Shown here piece after piece: positions 27,401 to 39,052 of a stretch of DNA of 64,000 bases (its first letter is position 1; each line of letters begins with the position of its first letter). Source of the DNA: Anthopleura xanthogrammica (taxonomy: Eukaryota; Cnidaria; Anthozoa; Actiniaria; Actiniidae); NCBI GenBank assembly GCA_964019055.1, contig OZ025217.1, positions 7,499,966-7,563,965 of the forward strand, written 5' to 3'. Under the pieces are notes generated by a model. The model was not told the origin of the DNA, made no database searches, and saw only the letters and a program-made list of their open reading frames with translations. The position numbers and the translations under genes were made by a program.

Positions 27401-29562
27401 TTTCGCTGACGGTGTGACCTGTTTGCTGAAACCCCCACTTCTTGCTCCTGAAAATACCTCTTGAGATAAAAACACGACTTTTTGGCGAAAAAAAATGGGG
27501 TTTTGGCTGAGTAAAGGTGCTTTTTGGTCAAAAAAGGTGTTTTTTGCTGAGAAAATCTGAAATTTGCTGACAATTTTCTTTTGCTCAAAACACGACGTTT
27601 TCACTGCTAAACGCAAGTTTTGGCCGAGAAAAGCACATTTTGGATGTCCAAAACACTGTTTTGCTGGAAAAAAAAGCTTTTTAGCCCAAAAAACTGAAAA
27701 ATGGCCATTTTGGCTCTCAAAACCAGGTTTTTCGCTGACGGTGTGACCTGTTTGCTGAAACCCCCACTTCTTGCTCATGAAAACACCTCTTGAGATAAAA
27801 ACACGACTTTTTGGCGAAAAAAAATGGGGTTTTGGCTGAGTAAAGGTGCTTTTTGGTCAAAAAAGGTGTTTTTTGCTGAGAAAATCTGAAATTTGCTGAC
27901 AATTTTCTTTTGCTCAAAACACGACGTTTTCACTGCTAAACGCAAGTTTTGGCCGAGAAAAGCACATTTTGGATGTCCAAAACACTGTTTTGCTGGAAAA
28001 AAAAGCTTTTTAGCCCAAAAAACTGAAAAATGGCCATTTTGGCTCTCAAAACCAGGTTTTTCGCTGACGGTGTGACCTGTTTGCTGAAACCCCCACTTCT
28101 TGCTCATGAAAACACCTCTTGAGATAAAAACACGACTTTTTGGCGAAAAAAAATGGGCTTTTGGCTGAGTAAAGGTGCTTTTTGGTCAAAAAAGGTGTTT
28201 TTTGCTGAGAAAATCTGAAATTTGCTGAGAATTTTCTTTTGCTCAAAACACGACGTTTTCACTGCCAAACGCAAGTTTTGGCCGAGAAAAGCACATTTTG
28301 GATGTCCAAAACACTGTTTTGCTGGAAAAAAAAGCTTTTTAGCCCAAAAAAAACTGAAAAATGGCCATTTTGGCTCTCAAAACCAGGTTTTTCGCTGACG
28401 GTGTGACCTGTTTCCTGAAACCCCCACTTCTTGCTCATGAAAATACCTCTTGAGATAAAAACACGACTTTTTGGCGAAAAAAAATGGGCTTTTGGCTGAG
28501 TAAAGGTGCTTTTTGGTCAAAAAAGGTGTTTTTTGCTGAGAAAATCTGAAATTTGCTGACAATTTTCTTTTGCTCAAATCACGACGTTTTCACTGCTAAA
28601 CGCAAGTTTTGGCCGAGAAAAGCACATTTTGGATGTCCAAAACACTGTTTTGCTGGAAAAAAAAGCTTTTTAGCCCAAAAAACAAAAAATGGCCATTTTG
28701 GCTCTCAAAACCAGGTTTTTCGCGGACAGTGTGACCTGTTTGCTGAAACCCCCACTTCTTGCTCATGAAAATACCTCTTGAGATAAAAACACGACTTTTT
28801 GGCGAAAAAAAATGGGCTTTTGGCTGAGTAAAGGTGCTTTTTGGTCAAAAAAGGTGTTTTTGGCTGAGAAAATCTGAAATTTGCTGAGAATTTTCTTTTG
28901 CTCAAAACACGACGTTTTCACTGCTAAACGCAAGTTTTGGCCGAGAAAAGCACATTTTGGATGTCCAAAACACTGTTTTGCTGGAAAAAAAAGCTTTTTA
29001 GCCCAAAAAACTGAAAAATGGCCATTTTGGCTCTCAAAACCAGGTTTTTCGCTGACGGTGTGACCTGTTTGCTGAAACCCCCACTTCTTGCTCATGAAAA
29101 TACCTCTTGAGATAAAAACACGACTTTTTGGCGAAAAAAAATGGGCTTTTGGCTGAGTAAAGGTGCTTTTTGGTCAAAAAAGGTGTTTTTTGCTGAGAAA
29201 ATCTGAAATTTGCTGACAATTTTCTTTTGCTCAAAACACGACGTTTTCACTGCTAAACGCAAGTTTTGGCCGAGAAAAGCACATTTTGGATGTCCAAAAC
29301 ACTGTTTTGCTGGAAAAAAAAGCTTTTTAGCCCAAAAAACTGAAAAATGGCCATTTTGGCTCTCAAAACCAGGTTTTTCGCTGACGGTGTGACCTGTTTG
29401 CTGAAACCCCCACTTCTTGCTCATGAAAACACCTCTTGAGATAAAAACACGACTTTTTGGCGAAAAAAAATGGGCTTTTGGCTGAGTAAAGGTGCTTTTT
29501 GGTCAAAAAAGGTGTTTTTGGCTGAGAAAATCTGAAATTTGCTGACAATTTTCTTTTGCTCA

Positions 29563-30678
29563 AAACACGACGTTTTCACTGCTAAACGCAAGTTTTGGCC
29601 GAGAAAAGCACATTTTGGATGTCCAAAACACTGTTTTGCTGGAAAAAAAAGCTTTTTAGCCCAAAAAACTGAAAAATGGCCATTTTGGCTCTCAAAACCA
29701 GGTTTTTCGCTGACGGTGTGACCTGTTTGCTGAAACCCCCACTTCTTGCTCATGAAAACACCTCTTGAGATAAAAACACGACTTTTTGGCGTAAAAAAAA
29801 TGGGCTTTTGGCTGAGTAAAGGTGCTTTTTGGTTAAAAAAGGTGTTTTTGGCTGAGAAAATCTGAAATTTGCTGAGAATTTTCTTTTGCTCAAAACACGA
29901 CGTTTTCACTGCTAAACGCAAGTTTTGGCCGAGAAAAGCACATTTTGGATGTCCAAAACACTGTTTTGCTGGGAAAAAAAAGCTTTTTAGCCCAAAAAAC
30001 TGAAAAATGGCCATTTTGGCTCTCAAAACCAGGTTTTTCGCTGACGGTGTGACCTGTTTGCTGAAACCCCCACTTCTTGCTCATGAAAATACCTCTTGAG
30101 ATAAAAACACGACTTTTTGGCGAAAAAAAATGGGCTTTTGGCTGAGTAAAGGTGCTTTTTGGTCAAAAAAGGTGTTTTTTGCTGAGAAAATCTGAAATTT
30201 GCTGACAATTTTCTTTTGCTCAAAACACGACGTTTTCACTGCTAAACGCAAGTTTTGGCCGAGAAAAGCACATTTTGGATGTCCAAAACACTGTTTTGCT
30301 GGAAAAAAAAGCTTTTTAGCCCAAAAAACTGAAAAATGGCCATTTTGGCTCTCAAAACCAGGTTTTTCGCTGACGGTGTGACCTGTTTGCTGAAACCCCC
30401 ACTTCTTGCTCATGAAAATACCTCTTGAGACAAAAACACGACTTTTTGGCGAAAAAAAATGGGCTTTTGGCTGAGTAAAGGTGCTTTCTGGTCAAAAAAG
30501 GTGTTTTTGGCTGAGAAAATCTGAAATTTGCTGAGAATTTTCTTTTGCTCAAAACACGACGTTTTCACTGCTAAACGCAAGTTTTGGCCGAGAAAAGCAC
30601 ATTTTGGATGTCCAAAACACTGTTTTGCTGGAAAAAAAAGCTTGTTAGCCCAAAAAACTGAAAAATGGCCATTTTGGC
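29563..30678. repeat. Segment shared with 9,715-10,830, second copy
   Basis: It carries the same ordered private variants as the first copy. Unique differences here include cttgttag in place of ctttttag near 30,642. Similarity in private markers fades on both sides, so the duplicated tract covers about three to four monomers. Confidence 0.8.
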
Positions 30679-33600
30679 TCTCAAAACCAGGTTTTTCGCT
30701 GACGGTGTGACCTGTTTGCTGAAACCCCCACTTCTTGCTCATGAAAATACCTCTTGAGATAAAAACACGAATTTTTGGCGAAAAAAAATGGGCTTTTGGC
30801 TGAGTAAAGGTGCTTTTTGGTCAAAAAAGGTGTTTTTTGCTGAGAAAATCTGAAATTTGCTGAGAATTTTCTTTTGCTCAAAACACGACGTTTTCACTGC
30901 TAAACGCAAGTTTTGGCCGAGAAAAGCACATTTTGGATGTCCAAAACACTGTTTTGCTGGAAAAAAAAGCTTTTTAGCCTAAAAAACTGAAAAATGGCCA
31001 TTTTGGCTCTCAAAACCAGGTTTTTCGCTGACGGTGTGACCTGTTTGCTGAAACCCCCACTTCTTGCTCATGAAAATACCTCTTGAGATAAAAACACGAC
31101 TTTTTGGCAAAAAAAATGGGCTTTTGGCTGAGTAAAGGTGCTTTTTGGTCAAAAAAGGTGTTTTTGGCTGAGAAAATCTGAAATTTGCTGAGAATTTTCT
31201 TTTGCTCAAAACACGACGTTTTCACTGCTAAACGCAAGTTTTGGCCGAGAAAAGCACATTTTGGATGTCCAAAACACTGTTTTGCTGGAAAAAAAAAAGC
31301 TTTTTAGCCCAAAAAACTGAAAAATGGCCATTTTGGCTCTCAAAACCAGGTTTTTCGCTGACGGTGTGACTTGTTTGCTGAAACCCCCACTTCTTGCTCA
31401 TGAAAATACCTCTTGAGATAAAAACACGACTTTTTGGCGAAAAAAAATGGGCTTTTGGCTGAGTAAAGGTGCTTTTTGGTCAAAAAAGGCGTTTTTGGTC
31501 AAAAAAGGTGTTTTTTGCTGAGAAAATCTGAAATTTGCTGAGAATTTTCTTTTGCTCAAAACACGACGTTTTCACTGCTAAACGCAAGTTTTGGCCGAGA
31601 AAAGCACATTTTGGATGTCCAAAACACTGTTTTGCTGGGAAAAAAAAGCTTTTTAGCCCACAAAACTGAAAAATGGCCATTTTGGCTCTCAAAACCAGGT
31701 TTTTCGCTGACGGTGTGACCTGTTTGCTGAAACCCCCACTTCTTGCTCATGAAAATACCTCTTGAGATAAAAACACGACTTTTTGGCGAAAAAAAATGGG
31801 CTTTTGGCTGAGTAAAGGTGCTTTTTGGTCAAAAAAGGTGTTTTTCGCTGAGAAAATCTGAAATTTGCTGACAATTTTCTTTTGCTCAAAACACGACGTT
31901 TTCACTGCTAAACGCAAGTTTTGGCCGAGAAAAGCACATTTTGGATGTCCAAAACACTGTTTTGCTGGAAAAAAAAGCTTTTTAGCCCAAAAAACTGAAA
32001 AATGGCCATTTTGGCTTTCAAAACCAGGTTTTTCGCTGACGGTGTGACCTGTTTGCTGAAACCCCCACTTCTTGCTCATGAAAATACCTCTTGAGATAAA
32101 AACACGACTTTTTGGCGAAAAAAATGGGCTTTTGGCTGAGTAAAGGTGCTTTTTGGTCAAAAAAGGTGTTTTTGGCTGAGAAAATCTGAAATTTGCTGAG
32201 AATTTTCTTTTGCTCAAAACACGACGTTTTCACTGCTAAACGCAAGTTTTGGCCGAGAAAAGCACATTTTGGATGTCCAAAACACTGTTTTGCTGGAAAA
32301 AAAAGCTTTTTAGCCCAAAAAACTGAAAAATGGCCATTTTGGCTCTCAAAACCAGGTTTTTCGCTGACGGTGTGACCTGTTTGCTGAAACCCCCACTTCT
32401 TGCTCATGAAAATACCTCTTGAGATAAAAACACGACTTTTTGGCGAAAAAAAATGGGCTTTTGGCTGAGTAAAGGTGCTTTTTGGTCAAAAAAAGGTGTT
32501 TTTTGCTGAGAAAATCTGAAATTTGCTAACAATTTTCTTTTGCTCAAAACACGACGTTTTCACTGCTAAACGCAAGTTTTGGCCGAGAAAAGCACATTTT
32601 GGATGTCCAAAACACTGTTTTGCTGGAAAAAAAAAGCTTTTTAGCCCAAAAAACTGAAAAATGGCCATTTTGGCTCTCAAAACCAGGTTTTTCGCTGACG
32701 GTGTGACCGGCCTGTTTGCTGAAACCCCCACTTCTTGCTCATGAAAATACCTCTTGAGATAAAAACACGACTTTTTGGCGAAAAAAAATGGGGTTTTGGC
32801 TGAGTAAAGGTGCTTTTTGGTCAAAAAAGGTGTTTTTGGCTGAGAAAATCTGAAATTTGCTGAGAATTTTCTTTTGCTCAAAACACGACGTTTTCACTGC
32901 TAAACGCAAGTTTTGGCCGAGAAAAGCACATTTTGGATGTCCAAAACACTGTTTTGCTGGAAAAAAAAGCTTTTTAGCCCAAAAAACTGAAAAATGGCCA
33001 TTTTGGCTCTCAAAACCAGGTTTTTCGCTGACGGTGTGACTTGTTTGCTGAAACCCCCACTTCTTGCTCATGAAAATACCTCTTGAGATAAAAACACGAC
33101 TTTTTGGCGAAAAAAAATGGGGTTTTGGCTGAGTAAAGGTGCTTTTTGGTCAAAAAAGGTGTTTTTTGCTGAGAAAATCTGAAATTTGCTGAGAATTTTC
33201 TTTTGCTCAAAACACGACGTTTTCACTGCTAAACGCAAGTTTTGGCCGAGAAAAGCACATTTTGGATGTCCAAAACACTGTTTTGCTGGAAAAAAAAGCT
33301 TTTTAGCCCAAAAAACTGAAAAATGGCCATTTTGGCTCTCAAAACCAGGTTTTTCGCTGACGGTGTGACCTGTTTGCTGAAACCCCCACTTCTTGCTCAT
33401 GAAAATACCTCTTGAGAGAAAAACACGACTTTTTGGCGAAAAAAAATGGGCTTTTGGCTGAGTAAAGGTGCTTTTCGGTCAAAAAAGGTGTTTTTTGGCT
33501 GAGAAAATCTGAAATTTGCTGAGAATTTTCTTTTGCTCAAAACACGACGTTTTCACTGCCAAACGCAAGTTTTGGCCGAGAAAAGCACATTTTGGATGTC

Positions 33601-36248
33601 CAAAACACTGTTTTGCTGGAAAAAAAAGCTTTTTAGCCCAAAAAACTGAAAAATGGCCATTTTGGCTCTCAAAACCAGGTTTTTCGCTGACGGTGTGACC
33701 TGTTTGCTGAAACCCCCACTTCTTGCTCATGAAAATACCTCTTGAGATAAAAACACGACTTTTTGGCGAAAAAAATGGGCTTTTGGCTGAGTAAAGGTGC
33801 TTTTTGGTCAAAAAAGGTGTTTTTGGCTGAGAAAATCTGAAATTTGCTGAGAATTTTCTTTTGCTCAAATCACGACGTTTTCACTGCTAAACGCAAGTTT
33901 TGGCCGAGAAAAGCACATTTTGGATGTCCAAAACACTGTTTTGCTGGAAAAAAAAGCTTTTTAGCCCAAAAAACTGAAAAATGGCCATTTTGGCTCTCAA
34001 AACCAGGTTTTTCGCTGACGGTGTGACCTGTTTGCTGAAACCCCCACTTCTTGCTCATGAAAATACCTCTTGAGAGAAAAACACGACTTTTTGGCGAAAA
34101 AAAATGGGCTTTTGGCTGAGTAAAGGTGCTTTTTGGTCAAAAAAGGTGTTTTTTGCTGAGAAAATCTGAAATTTGCTGAGAATTTTCTTTTGCTCAAAAC
34201 ACGACGTTTTCACTGCCAAACGCAAGTTTTGGCCGAGAAAAGCACATTTTGGATGTCCAAAACACTGTTTTGCTGGAAAAAAAAGCTTTTTAGCCCAAAA
34301 AACTGAAAAATGGCCATTTTGGCTCTCAAAACCAGGTTTTTCGCTGACGGCGTGACCTGTTTGCTGAAACCCCCACTTCTTGCTCATGAAAATACCTCTT
34401 GAGATAAAAACACGACTTTTTGGCGAAAAAAATGGGCTTTTGGCTGAGTAAAGGTGCTTTTTGGTCAAAAAAGGTGTTTTTGGCTGAGAAAATCTGAAAT
34501 TTGCTGAGAATTTTCTTTTGCTCAAAACACGACGTTTTCACTGCCAAACGCAAGTTTTGGCCGAGAAAAGCACATTTTGGATGTCCAAAACACTGTTTTG
34601 CTGGAAAAAAAAGCTTTTTAGCCCAAAAAACTGAAAAATGGCCATTTTGGCTCTCAAAACCAGGTTTTTCGCTGACGGCGTGACCTGTTTGCTGAAACCC
34701 CCACTTCTTGCTCATGAAAATACCTCTTGAGATAAAAACACGACTTTTTGGCGAAAAAAATGGGCTTTTGGCTGAGTAAAGGTGCTTTTTGGTCAAAAAA
34801 GGTGTTTTTGGCTGAGAAAATCTGAAATTTGCTGAGAATTTTCTTTTGCTCAAAACACGACGTTTTCACTGCTAAACGCAAGTTTTGGCCGAGAAAAGCA
34901 CATTTTGGATGTCCAAAACACTGTTTTGCTGGAAAAAAAAGCTTTTTAGCCCAAAAAACTGAAAAATGGCCATTTTGGCTCTCAAAACCAGGTTTTTCGC
35001 TGACGGTGTGACCTGTTTGCTGAAACCCCCACTTCTTGCTCATGAAAATACCTCTTGAGATAAAAGTACGACTTTTTGGCGAAAAAAAATGGGCTTTTGG
35101 CTGAGTAAAGGTGCTTTTTGGTCAAAAAAGGTGTTTTTTGCTGAGTAAATCTGAAATTTGCTGAGAATTTTCTTTCGCTCAAAACACGACGTTTTCACTG
35201 CTAAACGCAAGTTTTGGCCGAGAAAAGCACATTTTGGATGTCCAAAACACTGTTTTGCTGGAAAAAAAAGCTTTTTAGGCCAAAAAACTGAAAAATGGCC
35301 ATTTTGGCTCTCAAAGCCAGGTTTTTCGCTGACGGTGTGACCTGTTTGCTGAAACCCCCACTTCTTGCTCATGAAAATACCTCTTGAGATAAAAACACGA
35401 CTTTTTGGCGAAAAAAAATGGGCTTTTGGCTGAGTAAAGGTGCTTTTTGGTCAAAAAAGGTGTTTTTGGCTGAGAAAATCTGAAATTTTTTGACAATTTT
35501 CTTTTGCTCAAAACACGACGTTTTCACTGCTAAACGCAAGTTTTGGCCGAGAAAAGCACATTTTGGATGTCCAAAACACTGTTTTGCTAGAAAAAAAAGC
35601 TTTTTAGCCCAAAAAACTGAAAAATGGCCATTTTGGCTCTCAAAACCAGGTTTTTCGCTGACGGTGTGACCTGTTTGCTGAAACCCCCACTTCTTGCTCA
35701 TGAAAATACCTCTTGAGATAAAAACACGACTTTTTGGCGAAAAAAAATGGGCTTTTGGCTGAGTAAAGGTGCTTTTTGGTCAAAAAAGGTGTTTTTGGCT
35801 GAGAAAATCTGAAATTTGCTGAGAATTTTCTTTTGCTCAAAACACGACGTTTTCACTGCTAAACGCACGTTTTGGCCGAGAAAAGCACATTTTGGATGTG
35901 CAAAAGACTGTTTTGCTGGGAAAAAAAGCTTTTTAGCCCAAAAAACTGAAAAATGGCCATTTTGGCTCTCAAAACCAGGTTTTTCGCTGACGGTGTGACC
36001 TGTTTGCTGAAACCCCCACTTCTTGCTCATGAAAATACCTCTTGAGATAAAAACACGACTTTTTGGCGAAAAAAAATGGGCTTTTGGCTGAGTAAAGGTG
36101 CTTTTTGGTCAAAAAAGGTGTTTTTGGCTGAGAAAATCTGAAATTTGCTGAGAATTTTCTTTTGCTCAAAACACGACGTTTTCACTGCTAAACGCAAGTT
36201 TTGGCCGAGAAAAGCACATTTTGGATGTCCAAAACACTGTTTTGCTGG

Positions 36249-36313
36249 AAAAAAAAGCTTTTTAGCCCAAAAAACTGAAAAATGGCCATTTTGGCTCTCA
36301 AAACCAGGTTTTT
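36249..36313. repeat. Dyad-symmetry cluster inside the monomer
   Basis: Three short inverted repeats lie in a row: AAAAAGCTTTTT (perfect, 36,252-36,263), AAAATGGCCATTTT (perfect, 36,279-36,292) and AAAACC-A-GGTTTT (36,300-36,312). Weaker A/T dyads sit upstream, such as aaaac-act-gtttt. The cluster recurs in almost every monomer. The HindIII palindrome is broken in a few copies, at about 12,110, 12,437, 17,056, 53,043 and 57,690. Cruciform formation or dimeric protein binding is possible but not shown. Confidence 0.8.
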
Positions 36314-36377
36314 CGCTGACGGTGTGACCTGTTTGCTGAAACCCCCACTTCTTGCTCATGAAAATACCTCTTGAGAT
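36314..36377. other. GC-richer core box of the monomer
   Basis: This 64-bp part (monomer positions 218-281) breaks the A/T-tract rhythm and holds the words gacggtgtgacctg, gaaacccccac and gctcatgaaaa. It is well conserved along the array, with occasional variants such as cgcggacagtg or tttcctgaaac. It is the best place in the monomer for a sequence-specific protein site, but I recognise no known box, including the CENP-B box. Confidence 0.5.
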
Positions 36378-37080
36378 AAAAACACGACTTTTTGGCGAAA
36401 AAAAATGGGCTTTTGGCTGAGTAAAGGTGCTTTTTGGTCAAAAAAGGTGTTTTTGGCTGAGAAAATCTGAAATTTGCTGAGAATTTTCTTTTGCTCAAAA
36501 CACGACGTTTTCACTGCTAAACGCAAGTTTTGGCCGAGAAAAGCACATTTTGGATGTCCAAAACACTGTTTTGCTGGAAAAAAAAGCTTTTTAGCCCAAA
36601 AAACTGAAAAATGGCCATTTTGGCTCTCAAAACCAGGTTTTTCGCTGACGGTGTGACCTGTTTGCTGAAACCCCCACTTCTTGCTCATGAAAATACCTCT
36701 TGAGATAAAAACACGACTTTTTGGCGAAAAAAAATGGGCTTTTGGCTGAGTAAAGGTGCTTTTTGGTCAAAAAAAGGTGTTTTTTGCTGAGAAAATCTGA
36801 AATTTGCTGAGAATTTTCTTTTGCTCAAAACACGACGTTTTCACTGCTAAACGCAAGTTTTGGCCGAGAAAAGCACATTTTGGATGTCCAAAACACTGTT
36901 TTGCTGGAAAAAAAAGCTTTTTAGCCCAAAAAACTGAAAAATGGCCATTTTGGCTCTCAAAACCAGGTTTTTCGCTGACGGTTTGACCAGTTTGCTGAAA
37001 CCCTCACTTCTTGCTCATGAAAATACCTCTTGAGATAAAAACACGACTTTTTGGCGAAAAAAAATGGGCTTTTGGCTGAG

Positions 37081-39052
37081 TGAAGGTGCTTTTTGGTCAA
37101 AAAAGGTGTTTTTGGCTGAGAAAATCTGAAATTTGCTGAGAATTTTCTTTTGCTCAAATCACGACGTTTTCACTGCTAAACGCAAGTTTTGGCCGAGAAA
37201 AGCACATTTTGGATGTCCAAAACACTGTTTTGCTGGAAAAAAAAGCTTTTTAGCCCAAAAAACTGAAAAATGGCCATTTTGGCTCTCAAAACCAGGTTTT
37301 TCGCTGACGGTGTGACCTGTTTGCTGAAACCCCCACTTCTTGCTCATGAAAATACCTCTTGAGATAAAAACACGACTTTTTGGCGAAAAAAAATGGGCTT
37401 TTGGCTGAGTAAAGGTGCTTTTTGGTCAAAAAAGGTGTTTTTTGCTGAGAAAATCTGAAATTTGCTGACAATTTTCTTTTGCTCAAAACACGACGTTTTC
37501 ACTGCTAAACGCAAGTTTTGGCCGAGAAAAGCACATTTTGGATGTCCAAAACACTGTTTTGCTGGAAAAAAAAGCTTTTTAGCCCAAAAAACTGAAAAAT
37601 GGCCATTTTGGCTCTCAAAACCAGGTTTTTCGCTGACGGTGTGACCTGTTTGCTGAAACCCCCACTTCTTGCTCATGAAAATACCTCTTGAGATAAAAAC
37701 ACGACTTTTTGGCGAAAAAAAATGGGCTTTTGGCTGAGTAAAGGTGCTTTTTGGTCAAAAAAGGTGTTTTTTGCTGAGAAAATCTGAAATTTGCTGACAA
37801 TTTTCTTTTGCTCAAAACACGACGTTTTCACTGCTAAACGCAAGTTTTGGCCGAGAAAAGCACATTTTGGATGTCCAAAACACTGTTTTGCTGGAAAAAA
37901 AAGCTTTTTAGCCCAAAAAACTGAAAAATGGCCATTTTGGCTCTCAAAACCAGGTTTTTCGCTGACGGTGTGACCTGTTTGCTGAAACCCCCACTTCTTG
38001 CTCATGAAAATACCTCTTGAGATAAAAACACGACTTTTTGGGGAAAAAAATGGGCTTTTGGCTGAGTGAAGGTGCTTTTTGGTCAAAAAAGGTGTTTTTG
38101 GCTGAGAAAATCTGAAATTTGCTGAGAATTTTCTTTTGCTCAAATCACGACGTTTTCACTGCTAAACGCAAGTTTTGGCCGAGAAAAGCACATTTTGGAT
38201 GTCCAAAACACTGTTTTGCTGGAAAAAAAAGCTTTTTAGCCCAAAAAACTGAAAAATGGCCATTTTGGCTCTCAAAACCAGGTTTTTCGCTGACGGTGTG
38301 ACCTGTTTGCTGAAACCCCCACTTCTTGCTCATGAAAATACCTCTTGAGATAAAAACACGACTTTTTGGCGAAAAAAAATGGGCTTTTGGCTGAGTAAAG
38401 GTGCTTTTTGGTCAAAAAAGGTGTTTTTTGCTGAGAAAATCTGAAATTTGCTGACAATTTTCTTTTGCTCAAAACACGACGTTTTCACTGCTAAACGCAA
38501 GTTTTGGCCGAGAAAAGCACATTTTGGATGTCCAAAACACTGTTTTGCTGGAAAAAAAAGCTTTTTAGCCCAAAAAACTGAAAAATGGCCATTTTGGCTC
38601 TCAAAACCAGGTTTTTCGCTGACGGTGTGACCTGTTTGCTGAAACCCCCACTTCTTGCTCATGAAAATACCTCTTGAGATAAAAACACGACTTTTTGGCG
38701 AAAAAAAATGGGCTTTTGGCTGAGTAAAGGTGCTTTTTGGTCAAAAAAGGTGTTTTTTGCTGAGAAAATCTGAAATTTGCTGACAATTTTCTTTTGCTCA
38801 AAACACGACGTTTTCACTGCTAAACGCAAGTTTTGGCCGAGAAAAGCACATTTTGGATGTCCAAAACACTGTTTTGCTGGAAAAAAAAGCTTTTTAGCCC
38901 AAAAAACTGAAAAATGGCCATTTTGGCTCTCAAAACCAGGTTTTTCGCTGACGGTGTGACCTGTTTGCTGAAACTCCCACTTCTTGCTCATGAAAATACC
39001 TCTTGAGATAAAAACACGACTTTTTGGCGAAAAAAAATGGGCTTTTGGCTGA
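37081..39052. repeat. 986-bp trimer duplicated in tandem
   Basis: Two private variants travel together, gagtgaaggtg (37,081 and 38,067) and ctcaaatcacgac (about 37,155 and 38,141), both with a 986-bp offset. The blocks begin to differ toward their distal ends, so the limits given are approximate. Confidence 0.8.

Larger units (their letters stand above)
36097..36425. repeat. Representative satellite monomer (329 bp, consensus-like)
   Basis: This copy matches the most frequent base at nearly every position. Hand counting gives 61 C and 67 G (38.9% GC) and eight CpG dinucleotides. From monomer position 1 (ggtgcttttt) to about 217, A-tracts and T-tracts of 3-8 bp alternate at one helical turn. 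Positions 218-281 are richer in G+C and less regular. Positions 282-329 return to alternating tracts. The two A8 runs (36,249-36,256 and 36,398-36,405) are the main slippage sites. AAGCTT at 36,255-36,260 gives one HindIII site per monomer. The chosen start is arbitrary, because the array has no natural monomer edge. Confidence 0.95.

Noticed and set aside
36314..36377. CENP-B box or nuclear-receptor half site (tgacct) in the GC-richer box
   Set aside because: No match to the CENP-B box core by eye. A single six-base half site is expected by chance and has no proper second half.
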